In this document: positions 8,523-16,661 of the stretch, piece after piece
How positions within the stretch are numbered: position 1 is the first letter of the stretch
Layout: each line of letters opens with the position of its first letter
Source: an uncultured Prevotella sp.
GTDB taxonomy: Bacteria; Bacteroidota; Bacteroidia; Bacteroidales; Bacteroidaceae
Direction: 5' to 3'
Length of the DNA stretch: 33,702 nucleotides
Assembly: GCA_905236755.1 (NCBI GenBank)
Contig: CAJOCR010000022.1
Span: 1 to 33,702, forward strand
The notes under the pieces: generated by a model
What the model was told of the DNA's origin: nothing
The model's database searches: none
The model's input: only the letters and a program-made list of their open reading frames with translations
Made by a program: the position numbers and the translations under genes

Positions 8523-9755
8523 ATGGATGTAATAACCAATTTTCTTATAGACTGGGGCTATTGGGGCATGTTTATTGCGGCCTTTCTTGCCGGTAGTTTC
8601 TTCCCTTTCAGCAGTGAGGCTATTATGCTTGGTCTTATGGCTGCAGGACTGCATCCCTGGCCGCTGGTGATATACGGCACAGCTGGTAATGTGTTAGGTT
8701 CGGTGTTTAACTACTGGATAGGACGACTGGGTAAGCCAGAATGGATAGAACGCTACCTACACGTAAAACAAGACGAACTTGACAAAGCAGAACGGTTTAT
8801 GAACGGGCGAGGAGCGTTGATGGGCTTTTTCTCTTTCCTGCCTATCTTAGGCAGCGCTATTACTATTGTGTTGGGATTAATGAGATCAAACTTTTTTATT
8901 TCTATGTTCAGTATCACTTTGGGTAAATTCATCAGATATATTGTTCTTGTTCTTTCGGTTGCGTCTCTATCATCGTGCACACCAGCAAAGAGCTATGATG
9001 AGAAAACTATCACTGTGACGATAGAACCTATAAGATATTTCACAGAACAGATTGCTGGCAACAAGTTCAAGGTTATCACGATGGTGCCTCAGGGCAGCAA
9101 TCCTGAAACCTATGAGCCTACAGCCCAACAGATGATGGCTCTCTCACATAGCGACCTGTATATAAAAGTGGGCAACCTGGGATTTGAACGTGCGTGGATG
9201 AATAAGATTCAGGCAAATGCTCCACATACAAAAATAATCGACTCTTCAAAAAGCATCGTGCCTGCAAAAAGCATAAATGGTATTGATGATCCCCACACCT
9301 GGATGAGCACTAAAAGTGCAAGGATTATTGCTGAGAATATTTATCACGCGCTGGTTGAAATAGACAGTAAGGACAGCAGCTATTTCAGAAAGAACCTGAA
9401 CAAGTTAGCTTTTACTATAAGTAAGACCGACAAGCTCATTCTGTCAAAGCTGGAAAAAAAGAAAGGCCTTTCGTTTCTTATTTACCACCCTGCCCTCACC
9501 TATTTTGCTCGCGACTATTCTCTGAACCAACTGCCAATAGAGGAAGAAGGTAGAGAACCAAGTGCTCAACAGATAAAAGATATTATCACTGCTGCACGCA
9601 AACAGAATGTGAAAACAATGTTTGTGCAGAAAGAGTTTCAAAACAGAAACACTCAGATTGTGGCACAAAGCACTCAGGCTGAGGTAAAAGATATAAATCC
9701 TTTGGCATATAACTGGCCAAACGAAATGGTGAACATAGCCAACAAACTGAAATAG
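8523..9755 (+). CDS. Fusion: DedA/YqaA-like membrane domain + ZnuA-type metal-binding lipoprotein
   Basis: A single 410-residue ORF of two parts. Residues 1-150 resemble the YqaA branch of the DedA/SNARE-associated family: helices with PFSSEAIMLGL, GNVLGSVFNYWIGRLG and GFFSFLPILGSAITIVLGLMR. Residues 153-410 are a periplasmic zinc/manganese-binding protein (ZnuA/TroA family) with His258 (DPHTWMS), His322 (YHPALTYF), the acidic EEEGREPS segment (about 340-345) and Asp390 (DINPLA); the usual first His ligand is replaced by Glu195 (NPETYEP). The junction helix, GKFIRYIVLVLSVASLSSC, is both the last DedA helix and a complete lipoprotein signal peptide with Cys152. ATG codons at 8880 and 8904 could instead start a separate ZnuA lipoprotein. 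Next gene is znuC, 3 nt on. Confidence 0.85.
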   Translation: MDVITNFLIDWGYWGMFIAAFLAGSFFPFSSEAIMLGLMAAGLHPWPLVIYGTAGNVLGSVFNYWIGRLGKPEWIERYLHVKQDELDKAERFMNGRGALMGFFSFLPILGSAITIVLGLMRSNFFISMFSITLGKFIRYIVLVLSVASLSSCTPAKSYDEKTITVTIEPIRYFTEQIAGNKFKVITMVPQGSNPETYEPTAQQMMALSHSDLYIKVGNLGFERAWMNKIQANAPHTKIIDSSKSIVPAKSINGIDDPHTWMSTKSARIIAENIYHALVEIDSKDSSYFRKNLNKLAFTISKTDKLILSKLEKKKGLSFLIYHPALTYFARDYSLNQLPIEEEGREPSAQQIKDIITAARKQNVKTMFVQKEFQNRNTQIVAQSTQAEVKDINPLAYNWPNEMVNIANKLK

Positions 9756-9758
9756 CCT

Positions 9759-10475
9759 ATGGAGAATACTATTATCAGCGTGAAGAATATCACTGCACGC
9801 TACGAGAAGAAGACCGTTCTTGAGAATGTTTCGTTAGAGATAAAAGACAAGGATTATTTAGGCATTATAGGTCCGAATGGTGGCGGAAAGACTACTCTTA
9901 TCCGCATCATTCTTGGTATGTTGCAGCCAGCAGAAGGAAAGGTGGAGTATTTCTCTGAAGGCAAGAAGGTTGATAGCATCACTATGGGCTATCTGCCACA
10001 ATACAATGATATTGATCACCACTTCCCTATCTCGGTGTATGATGTTGTGCTGTCGGGACTTGATAAGCAGAAGAAGCTTTTCCGCAAATTTACCAAAGAA
10101 CAGCACCAGCAGGTTGAGAATACTCTTGCCGATATGGAGATTCTTGACTTAAAAGACCGTTTTATTGGTGCCCTCAGTGGCGGTCAGCTGCAGAGAGTGT
10201 TGCTTGCACGAGCTATGGTGTCGAACCCACAGGTGCTTATTCTTGACGAGCCAAACACCTATGTAGATAGGAAATTTCAGAAGCAGATGTATGCTATGCT
10301 GAAGAATCTTAACCATAAATGTGCTATAATAATGGTTAGTCACGATATTGCAGAGATTGTTCGACAGGCCAAACACATTGCTTGTGTTAACGGTCACGTG
10401 CATTATCACGCAACAGCCAATATGCCTCAAGAAGACATAGAAGAACACTTCTTGAAAATGCTGAATGAAGATTGA
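9759..10475 (+). CDS. znuC: Metal (zinc/manganese) ABC transporter ATP-binding protein
   Basis: A 238-residue cytosolic ATPase powering metal import. Walker A is GPNGGGKTT (38-46), followed by the Q-loop in GYLPQYNDID, the signature LSGGQLQRV, Walker B VLILDEPNTYVD and the switch His in VSHD. FPISVYDVVLSGL between Q-loop and signature is typical of the ZnuC/MntB group. It begins 3 nt after the fused substrate-binding protein gene, so the two are co-translated. The expected membrane permease ZnuB does not follow: the next gene, after 150 nt with its own promoter-like signals, is DUF2723. The permease must be encoded elsewhere, or the membrane part is supplied in another way. Metal identity cannot be read from sequence. 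Confidence 0.9.
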   Translation: MENTIISVKNITARYEKKTVLENVSLEIKDKDYLGIIGPNGGGKTTLIRIILGMLQPAEGKVEYFSEGKKVDSITMGYLPQYNDIDHHFPISVYDVVLSGLDKQKKLFRKFTKEQHQQVENTLADMEILDLKDRFIGALSGGQLQRVLLARAMVSNPQVLILDEPNTYVDRKFQKQMYAMLKNLNHKCAIIMVSHDIAEIVRQAKHIACVNGHVHYHATANMPQEDIEEHFLKMLNED

Positions 10476-10552
10476 AAGAACAAAAATATACAAAACCTAC
10501 TACATATTAAAACTTTCTAATTTTATTCAATAACGTAAAGAATAATCAATAC

Positions 10553-10588
10553 TGATAATGCAATTATCAAAAAGAAACATTATCTTTG
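10553..10588 (+). promoter_or_regulatory. Candidate promoter and palindromic operator of the DUF2723 gene
   Basis: TATCTTTG (10581-10588) is a good -7 box, but no clear TTTG lies at the right distance. Where it should be is a perfect 17-bp palindrome, TGATAATGCAATTATCA (10553-10569; 7-bp arms, 3-nt centre). A weak -33 covered by a palindrome suggests an activator or repressor site. Predicted leader is about 30 nt. Confidence 0.5.
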
Positions 10589-10625
10589 CATTATTATTTC
10601 GAAATAAACACTTATTAAAAAATAA

Positions 10626-13600
10626 ATGAAACAGTACAGACTTGTGGACAATATTCTGGGCTGGCTCGCATTTGCGATTGCAGCTTTTGTGTACTGCTCC
10701 ACTATTGAACCGACAGCCAGCTTTTGGGACTGTCCTGAATTTATTACCACCGGCTACAGACTTGAAATTGGTCACCCACCTGGGGCACCTTTCTTCATGC
10801 TCACAGCTAATCTTTTTTCACAATTTGTAAGCGATGCTTCACAGGTTGCACGTATGGTAAACACAATGAGTGCGCTGCTCTCTGCGGTTACTATCATGTT
10901 CCTGTTCTGGACCATCACCCACCTCACACGTAAGCTTATCGTTAAGAACTGGGGCGAACTCAATCTTGCCAAGCTTATCATCATCGAGGCATCTGGTCTT
11001 GTGGGAGCACTCATCTATACCTTCAGCGATACCTTCTGGTTCTCGGCTGTTGAGGGTGAGGTATATGCTTATTCTTCGGCTTTCACGGCTATTGTGTTCT
11101 GGCTTATCCTTAAATGGGAAGACCAAGCCGACGAGCCTCACAGCGACCGCTGGCTTGTGCTTATCACCTATATGACTGGTTTGAGTATTGGTGTTCACCT
11201 GCTCAACCTTCTGTGTATTCCAGCTATCGTATTGGTGTTCTGCTACCGTAAATTCCCAAACATAGAGCTCAAGGGTTCTCTTATTGCTCTCTTTGTTTCG
11301 TTCGTTATCGTAGCAGCCGTTCTTTATGGTGTTGTACCTGGAATCATCACTGTAGGTGGATGGTTTGAGCTGTTCTTCGTAAACACTCTTGGATGCCCAT
11401 TCAACACAGGTGAGATAGTATATCTTATTCTGCTTGTGGCTACTGTTCTCTGGGCTATCTGGGAAACATATACCAACAAGAGCGAGAAGCGTCAGAATGT
11501 AGCATTCCTGCTTTCTGTAGCTATGTTGGGTATTCCTTTCTACGGCTACGGCTGGAGCGCTTTCTTCATCGGAGTAGTAGTGCTTGCTATTCTGTGGTTT
11601 GTTCTTAACTACAAGCGCAACGAAGGCAAGCAGAAGGTTAGTCTTATCTCTGCCCGCATTAAGAACACTACATTGCTCTGTATGCTTATGCTGATGATTG
11701 GCTACTCAAGCTATGCTCTTATCGTTATTCGTTCATCAGCTAACCCACCAATGGACCAGAACTCACCAGAGGATATCTTCACTCTTGGTAACTATCTGAG
11801 TCGTGATCAGTATGGCGATCGTCCTCTTATGTACGGTCAGGCATACACCTCACAGGTGGCTCTTGAGCAAGACGGCAATATGTGCAAGCCTGTTATCAAA
11901 GAGGGTGCACCTATCTATGCACGTAAGGAGAAAGCAAACAAGGACGAGAAAGACTCTTACTTTGTAGTAAGTCATAAAGACAAATATCAGTATGCTCAGA
12001 ACATGCTCTTCCCACGTATGTACGACGGCAATCATGCTAAAGACTATGAAGACTGGATGGGCGGTGTTGACGGTACTGATGTTGCTTACGACCGCTGCGG
12101 TGAAACAATGACCGTAAAGGTTCCATCACAGATGGAGAATATTCGTTTCTTCCTGTCTTATCAGTGTAATTTCATGTACTGGCGTTATTTCATGTGGAAC
12201 TTCGCTGGCCGTCAGAATCAGATACAGGGCAACGGAGAACTTGAGCACGGTAACTGGCTTACAGGTATCAGCTTTATTGATAATGCTCGCTTAGGCGATC
12301 AGAGCAAGATGCCTGATGAGTTGAAGAACGACAAGGGACATAATGTTTATTACTGTCTGCCTCTGCTTCTTGGTCTTCTTGGTCTATTCTGGCAAGCTTG
12401 GAGAGGCAAGCGAGGCATACGTCAGTTCTGGGTAGTATTCTTCCTGTTCTTCATGACTGGTCTTGCTATCGTTATCTATCTTAACCAGACACCTGTTCAG
12501 CCACGTGAGCGCGACTATGCTTATGCTGGTTCGTTCTATGCTTACGCTATATGGTGCGGTATTGGTGTTGCTGCTATCTACGACCTCATTAAGCGCTACC
12601 TGCATGTTAACGGTACAGTTGTGGCAACTGTTGTTTCTGTTCTTGCGCTGTTTGTTCCAATACAGATGGCTTCACAGAACTGGGACGATCACGACCGTTC
12701 AGGCCGCTTCGTATGTCGCGACTTCGGTCAGAACTATCTGATGACACTTCAGGATAAGGGCAACCCAATCATTTTCACAAATGGTGACAACGATACATTC
12801 CCACTCTGGTATAATCAGGATGTAGAGGGTGTTCGTCAGGATGCACGTGTGTGCAACCTCAGCTATCTGGCTACCGACTGGTATATCGACCAGATGAAGC
12901 GCGATGCTTACACATCACCTGCTGTACCTATCAGCTGGCCTCGTCTCGACTATTGTGCAGGTACAAACGACTACATTCAGATTGCTCCTGAGATGGAAAG
13001 TCAGCTTAAGCAATACTACGAGGAGAACCCAGAGCAGGCTAAGAAACAGTTTGGTGACGACCCATTCGAACTGGGTAACATCATCAAATACTGGATGCGT
13101 TCAAAAGATCCTGATATGCACATCATACCTACAGATACTATTCACCTCACTATCGACAAAGAGGCTGTTAAGAAGAGTGGTATGCTTATGGCTGGCGACA
13201 GTATTCCTGACAAGATGACTATCTCGCTTGCAGGTCGCAGAAGCATAGGTAAGAACGATATGATGATGCTCGAGATGCTTAACTCTTGCAACTGGACCCG
13301 TCCTCTTTATGTAGCTATCACTGTAGGCGAAAGCAACTACATGAATCTTGGTGACAACTTCATTCAGGAAGGTCTTGCAAGTCGTATCTCTCCTTTCACT
13401 ACTAAGGAAGGAAGTGGCAACAAGAACTACGACACAGAAAAGGTTTATCGCAACGTGATGACTCGTTATAAGTTTGGCGGTCTTTCTAAGAAGGGCCTCT
13501 ACATCGACGAGACAGTTATGCGTATGTGCTATACTCACCGTCGTCTGTTCACCGAACTTGCTATGCACCTCATTCAGGAACATCAGAATGCTAAGGCTCT

Positions 13601-13964
13601 GAAGGTTCTTCAGAAGGTAGAGAAAGAGATTCCAGAATACAATATTCCTGTAAACTACATGAGTGGTGGTCTTGATATGGCTCAGGCTTATGCTCTTCTT
13701 GGCAACAAGGCTAAAGCAAAGCACTACCTCAATGCTGTAGTCAAGAACAATGTTCAGTATCTTGAGTGGTATCTCAGTCTTGACGGCGATCGTTTCGCTC
13801 AGTCTATGACTGACTGTCTGAGACATATTACTATGTTACAGCAGGCTGGAGTTGTTGCACAGAGCATCGACAACAGAACTACTAAGAACATAGATACTAT
13901 TGTCAACAGTCTCTATAACAGATATCGCGGTAAGGGAGGTTATATTCCTGAGCAGAATCAGTAA
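10626..13964 (+). CDS. DUF2723 family membrane protein (putative GT-C/PMT-like glycosyltransferase)
   Basis: A 1112-residue inner-membrane protein of the DUF2723 family, common in Bacteroidota and related by fold prediction to protein O-mannosyltransferases. The N-terminal half has about ten to twelve membrane helices. The first loop has ASFWDCPEFITTGYRLEIGH with Asp35, Glu38 and His50, in the place where GT-C enzymes keep the catalytic acid; PPGAPFF follows. Further helices lie near residues 580-690. The C-terminal third is soluble and contains, around 985-1070, helical hairpins resembling TPR units (LIQEHQNAKALKVLQKVEK, AYALLGNKAKAKHYL). A role in O-glycosylation of exported proteins is plausible for the family but not shown. 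It probably has its own promoter and ends before a palindromic repeat at 13977. Confidence 0.85.
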   Translation: MKQYRLVDNILGWLAFAIAAFVYCSTIEPTASFWDCPEFITTGYRLEIGHPPGAPFFMLTANLFSQFVSDASQVARMVNTMSALLSAVTIMFLFWTITHLTRKLIVKNWGELNLAKLIIIEASGLVGALIYTFSDTFWFSAVEGEVYAYSSAFTAIVFWLILKWEDQADEPHSDRWLVLITYMTGLSIGVHLLNLLCIPAIVLVFCYRKFPNIELKGSLIALFVSFVIVAAVLYGVVPGIITVGGWFELFFVNTLGCPFNTGEIVYLILLVATVLWAIWETYTNKSEKRQNVAFLLSVAMLGIPFYGYGWSAFFIGVVVLAILWFVLNYKRNEGKQKVSLISARIKNTTLLCMLMLMIGYSSYALIVIRSSANPPMDQNSPEDIFTLGNYLSRDQYGDRPLMYGQAYTSQVALEQDGNMCKPVIKEGAPIYARKEKANKDEKDSYFVVSHKDKYQYAQNMLFPRMYDGNHAKDYEDWMGGVDGTDVAYDRCGETMTVKVPSQMENIRFFLSYQCNFMYWRYFMWNFAGRQNQIQGNGELEHGNWLTGISFIDNARLGDQSKMPDELKNDKGHNVYYCLPLLLGLLGLFWQAWRGKRGIRQFWVVFFLFFMTGLAIVIYLNQTPVQPRERDYAYAGSFYAYAIWCGIGVAAIYDLIKRYLHVNGTVVATVVSVLALFVPIQMASQNWDDHDRSGRFVCRDFGQNYLMTLQDKGNPIIFTNGDNDTFPLWYNQDVEGVRQDARVCNLSYLATDWYIDQMKRDAYTSPAVPISWPRLDYCAGTNDYIQIAPEMESQLKQYYEENPEQAKKQFGDDPFELGNIIKYWMRSKDPDMHIIPTDTIHLTIDKEAVKKSGMLMAGDSIPDKMTISLAGRRSIGKNDMMMLEMLNSCNWTRPLYVAITVGESNYMNLGDNFIQEGLASRISPFTTKEGSGNKNYDTEKVYRNVMTRYKFGGLSKKGLYIDETVMRMCYTHRRLFTELAMHLIQEHQNAKALKVLQKVEKEIPEYNIPVNYMSGGLDMAQAYALLGNKAKAKHYLNAVVKNNVQYLEWYLSLDGDRFAQSMTDCLRHITMLQQAGVVAQSIDNRTTKNIDTIVNSLYNRYRGKGGYIPEQNQ

Positions 13965-13976
13965 TTGAGTTATGAA

Positions 13977-14092
13977 ATTAGAAGGAGATAAAAGAAGTTA
14001 AATGAAGATATGCCGCTCTTAGCGGAGGAGATAGAAGACAATACCATAAAACTAATGTCTTTTATCTTCTTCTAACTTCTTCAAACTCCATA
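13977..14092 (+). repeat. Palindromic intergenic repeat, copy A
   Basis: Starts 13 nt after the DUF2723 stop. Core GATATGCCGCTCTTAGCGG (14008-14026) is a small hairpin, with AAGGAGATA…AGATAGAAGACA around it and AATGTCTTTTATCTTCTTCT further right (14053 on). Left and right flanks are complementary purine-rich and pyrimidine-rich stretches. Copies B (16484) and C (21787) share the core and flanks; A has about 13 extra nt between core and right flank. Confidence 0.7.
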
Positions 14093-14128
14093 AATCTATT
14101 TGTTTCACTTAAAGAATAAAGGAGAAGT

Positions 14129-14740
14129 ATGTTTATAGAACAACCAGCAAAATGGCTACGTTGGCTATATCCTCACGCCACCTGGCGTATGGACCCAAAC
14201 GAGCATGCAGTTTATCTCACTTTCGACGACGGTCCAATACCAGAGTCAACTCCTTTCATTCTTGAAACATTACGCAAGTATAATGTTAAAGCCACATTCT
14301 TCATGGTTGGCGAGAATGTGCTGCGTTATCACGACCTATATAACCAGATAGTGGCTGAAGGTCATCAGGTGGGCAACCACACCTTCAACCACATAGGGTC
14401 GTTCAAGCACTTTGCAGCTACATATATCTTCAATCTTGAAAAGGCTAACGACATTATTCACTCTCACCTTTTCCGTCCACCTCACGGGTGGATGCGTCAC
14501 ACATGCTATTGGTGGGTGCGCAGGAAATATGAAGTAGTGATGTGGGATCTTGTCACTCGCGATTATTCAACTTGGCTAACCGCTGGCGACGTGCTCAACA
14601 ACGTGAAGAAATATGCCCGCAACGGGTCTATCATCACATTCCACGATTCACTCAAGAGTATTGACAAACTGCACTATGCCCTACCTAAAGCTATAGAGTG
14701 GCTCAAAGAACAAGGATATGAATTCAAAACTTTCGAATGA
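14129..14740 (+). CDS. Polysaccharide deacetylase (NodB-like, CE4 family)
   Basis: A 203-residue predicted metal-dependent deacetylase of N- or O-acetylated sugars. CE4 motifs in order: TFDDGP with Asp33/Asp34, NHTFNH with metal ligands His84 and His88, RPPHG (116-120; many relatives have RPPYG), MWDLVTRDY with Asp140, and ITFHDS with His172. There is no signal peptide and only a weakly hydrophobic start, so a cytosolic or membrane-face location is possible; the real substrate is unknown (peptidoglycan or a lipid-linked sugar are options). An AAAGGAG Shine-Dalgarno-like stretch (14118-14124) precedes ATG, unusual for this phylum. The last 23 nt overlap queG, implying co-translation without an evident shared pathway. 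Confidence 0.88.
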   Translation: MFIEQPAKWLRWLYPHATWRMDPNEHAVYLTFDDGPIPESTPFILETLRKYNVKATFFMVGENVLRYHDLYNQIVAEGHQVGNHTFNHIGSFKHFAATYIFNLEKANDIIHSHLFRPPHGWMRHTCYWWVRRKYEVVMWDLVTRDYSTWLTAGDVLNNVKKYARNGSIITFHDSLKSIDKLHYALPKAIEWLKEQGYEFKTFE

Positions 14741-15758
14741 TATCAAAGCCGAGGCCAAACGTCTCGGCTTTTTTGCATGCGGTATAGCTAAAGCAGCACC
14801 TGTAAGAGATGAGGTTGCCAATATCATTAGGCAATGGATTGCCAAGGGGGAGAATGCTGATATGAAATATATGAGCAACTACACCGACAAGCGTCTCGAC
14901 CCTCGCCTGCTTATGCCTGGAGTTAAGAGTATTGTTTGTGTTGCACTCAACTATACGCCTGAGCAAACTCTTCCTGAAGGCGAATATCAGTTTGCTGCCT
15001 ATGCTCTTGGACAAGACTATCACGACATAGTGAAATCCAAACTGCGCCAGCTTGCTACTTCGTTAGGTTTTGTTGAAGAAAGTGCCGCTGGCGATGTTTC
15101 ACAAGATGACGACCGTCCGCATTTCAGAGCTTTTGTTGATACTGCTCCTGTTCTTGAACGCTACTGGGCTGAGGAAGCTGGTTTGGGGTGGACTGGCCGC
15201 AATCATCAGCTTATCATTCCTCATGCTGGAAGCATGTTTTTCTTAGGTGAACTGTTTCTGAATATAGAACTCTCTTACGACAAACCTATGCCCAACCGCT
15301 GCGGTAAGTGTCACGCTTGCATTGATGCCTGTCCGACAAATGCTATAGACACCACAGGTTCTTTTCATGCAGCCAAATGTCTTAGCTATCAGCTGATAGA
15401 GAACAGAGGTGACATTTCACCTGAGGCACAGAACAACATGGGCGACACTATATACGGCTGCGACCGCTGTCAGCAGGCTTGTCCCTGGAACCGTTTTGCA
15501 CAGCCTAACACTACTCCCGAACTGCAACCGCGTGAGGAACTGCTCAGTATGACTCGCGAAGACTGGCAACAGCTCAGCGTTGAGAAATATCAGAAACTGT
15601 TCAAGGGAAGCGCTGTGAAAAGAGCCAAATATCAGGGACTGATGAGAAATATCGAGGCTGCAGCTTGCAACTCTTCACAAAAAGATTTATCTTTGACCAA
15701 TAAAAATAACGAGGCCAACAACCTCACAATAAAAGACAATAATGAGCAAAAAGATTAA
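14718..15758 (+). CDS. queG: Epoxyqueuosine reductase
   Basis: Reduces epoxyqueuosine to queuosine at position 34 of tRNAs with GUN anticodons, the last step of queuosine synthesis, using cobalamin and two [4Fe-4S] clusters. The 346-residue protein has the N-terminal cobalamin-binding domain with the conserved VDTAPVLER and AEEAGLGWTGRN, then the ferredoxin-like part: Cys195, Cys198, Cys201 and Cys205 (CGKCHACIDACP), Cys221 (KCLSYQ), and Cys248, Cys251, Cys255 (GCDRCQQACPWN). The C-terminal 30 residues are Asn/Lys-rich and poorly conserved-looking. The start overlaps the deacetylase by 23 nt and the end overlaps the next gene by 17 nt, so it is the middle gene of a tight operon. Confidence 0.95.
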   Translation: MNSKLSNDIKAEAKRLGFFACGIAKAAPVRDEVANIIRQWIAKGENADMKYMSNYTDKRLDPRLLMPGVKSIVCVALNYTPEQTLPEGEYQFAAYALGQDYHDIVKSKLRQLATSLGFVEESAAGDVSQDDDRPHFRAFVDTAPVLERYWAEEAGLGWTGRNHQLIIPHAGSMFFLGELFLNIELSYDKPMPNRCGKCHACIDACPTNAIDTTGSFHAAKCLSYQLIENRGDISPEAQNNMGDTIYGCDRCQQACPWNRFAQPNTTPELQPREELLSMTREDWQQLSVEKYQKLFKGSAVKRAKYQGLMRNIEAAACNSSQKDLSLTNKNNEANNLTIKDNNEQKD

Positions 15759-16479
15759 CAGCTACCAGGTTATGGCAGCTATGATAAGAGCCTTCTTTGA
15801 GGCATTTGGATGTGGAGTCATCGACAGCAACTATCCAGATAGCGACTTTGCTACACGCAACGACGAGAAAAACATCAAACAGGTAATGCTTGATCACTAT
15901 GAGAACATAAGCAAGGTGTTCTTTGATGTTCTCTTCCCTTTCATAGCACGAATACAATACGAGGATGTGGAACAGGCTCTTAATGATGCCAACAAAGAGT
16001 TTGCGGACAAGGGAGCGTCTATTCTCGACTATCTACGCTTTGCCTGTCGTGAACAGAATTTCTATGATGCTCTTGTGAGCGAATATCAGCGTAACTTCGG
16101 TTTCCTGCTCAAGGGACAGTTTTCTACTATTCCCGAACACATTGAGGGACGCATCAAAGGCGAGGCTTATGCTTTTATTGATGAGCCAACAGCTATCAAC
16201 TGTCTTGTACGCATCATATTCTCAGCTTATGTTGCTGGACTTCATAATGCCAACAAGAAACAACACATCGATCAGTCAACTATTCTGCGCATGCTGCTCA
16301 TCAACACTCAGCTGATGATTAACGATTGTCCACTCAAGAATACTGAAGCCGACCTCATAGAGCAGTTTCTTGAGGCTTGTGGCAGTCAGGATAATCTCAA
16401 CGTGCTTGTAAACACCATGAACGATATGTATCGTGATTTGGCTGAAGAAGATAATAACTCGGATCCGAATTTGAATTAA
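15742..16479 (+). CDS. Conserved-looking protein of unknown function
   Basis: I do not recognise this 245-residue protein. It is soluble, mostly helical by composition, without signal peptide or membrane helix, and ends in an acidic Asp/Asn-rich tail (EEDNNSDPNLN). Residues about 8-60 (AAMIRAFFEAFGCGVIDSNYP) and 85-130 look like packed amphipathic helices. It has no obvious catalytic motif, and only scattered Cys. The gene starts inside the 3' end of queG (17-nt overlap), a strong sign that it is real and expressed with the deacetylase and queG. The repeat copy B begins directly after its stop. Assignment to the cell's cytosol is inference; function is open. Confidence 0.75.
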   Translation: MSKKINSYQVMAAMIRAFFEAFGCGVIDSNYPDSDFATRNDEKNIKQVMLDHYENISKVFFDVLFPFIARIQYEDVEQALNDANKEFADKGASILDYLRFACREQNFYDALVSEYQRNFGFLLKGQFSTIPEHIEGRIKGEAYAFIDEPTAINCLVRIIFSAYVAGLHNANKKQHIDQSTILRMLLINTQLMINDCPLKNTEADLIEQFLEACGSQDNLNVLVNTMNDMYRDLAEEDNNSDPNLN

Positions 16480-16483
16480 AAAC

Positions 16484-16548
16484 TATTGTCTTATATCTTC
16501 GCTGCTGAAAAGCGGCATATCTCCCTTTAACTCCTTTTATCTACTAAT
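16484..16548 (-). repeat. Palindromic intergenic repeat, copy B
   Basis: Begins about 5 nt after a stop codon. On the minus strand it reads …AAGGAGTTAAAGGGAGATATGCCGCTTTTCAGC…GAAGATATAAGACAAT, matching the cores of copies A and C. The right half seen in A and C is absent, cut off at the gene end. Confidence 0.65.
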
Positions 16549-16573
16549 TAAGTTAAGAATGAATAAAAACAGA

Positions 16574-16639
16574 CGCCAAACGCTTTGCAAATGTTTTGTT
16601 TTTTGTACTTTTGCATACAATGTTAACTGGCGTTTAGCG
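16574..16639 (+). promoter_or_regulatory. Promoter of the DUF4827 gene flanked by an inverted repeat
   Basis: TTTG (16584-16587) and TACTTTTG (16606-16613) are 18 nt apart, a good Bacteroidota promoter. CGCCAAACGC (16574-16583) before it and GCGTTTAGCG (16630-16639) after it are inverted copies with one mismatch, about 46 nt apart. They could bind one regulator on both sides of the start; this is inference. Confidence 0.6.
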
Positions 16640-16661
16640 CTATAATAAAGCTATAAAAAAA

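Noticed and set aside
13101..13826. Open frame of 241 codons on the minus strand inside the DUF2723 gene
   Set aside because: It is an antisense shadow of a clear coding gene, caused by its codon use; no start signal or protein motif.
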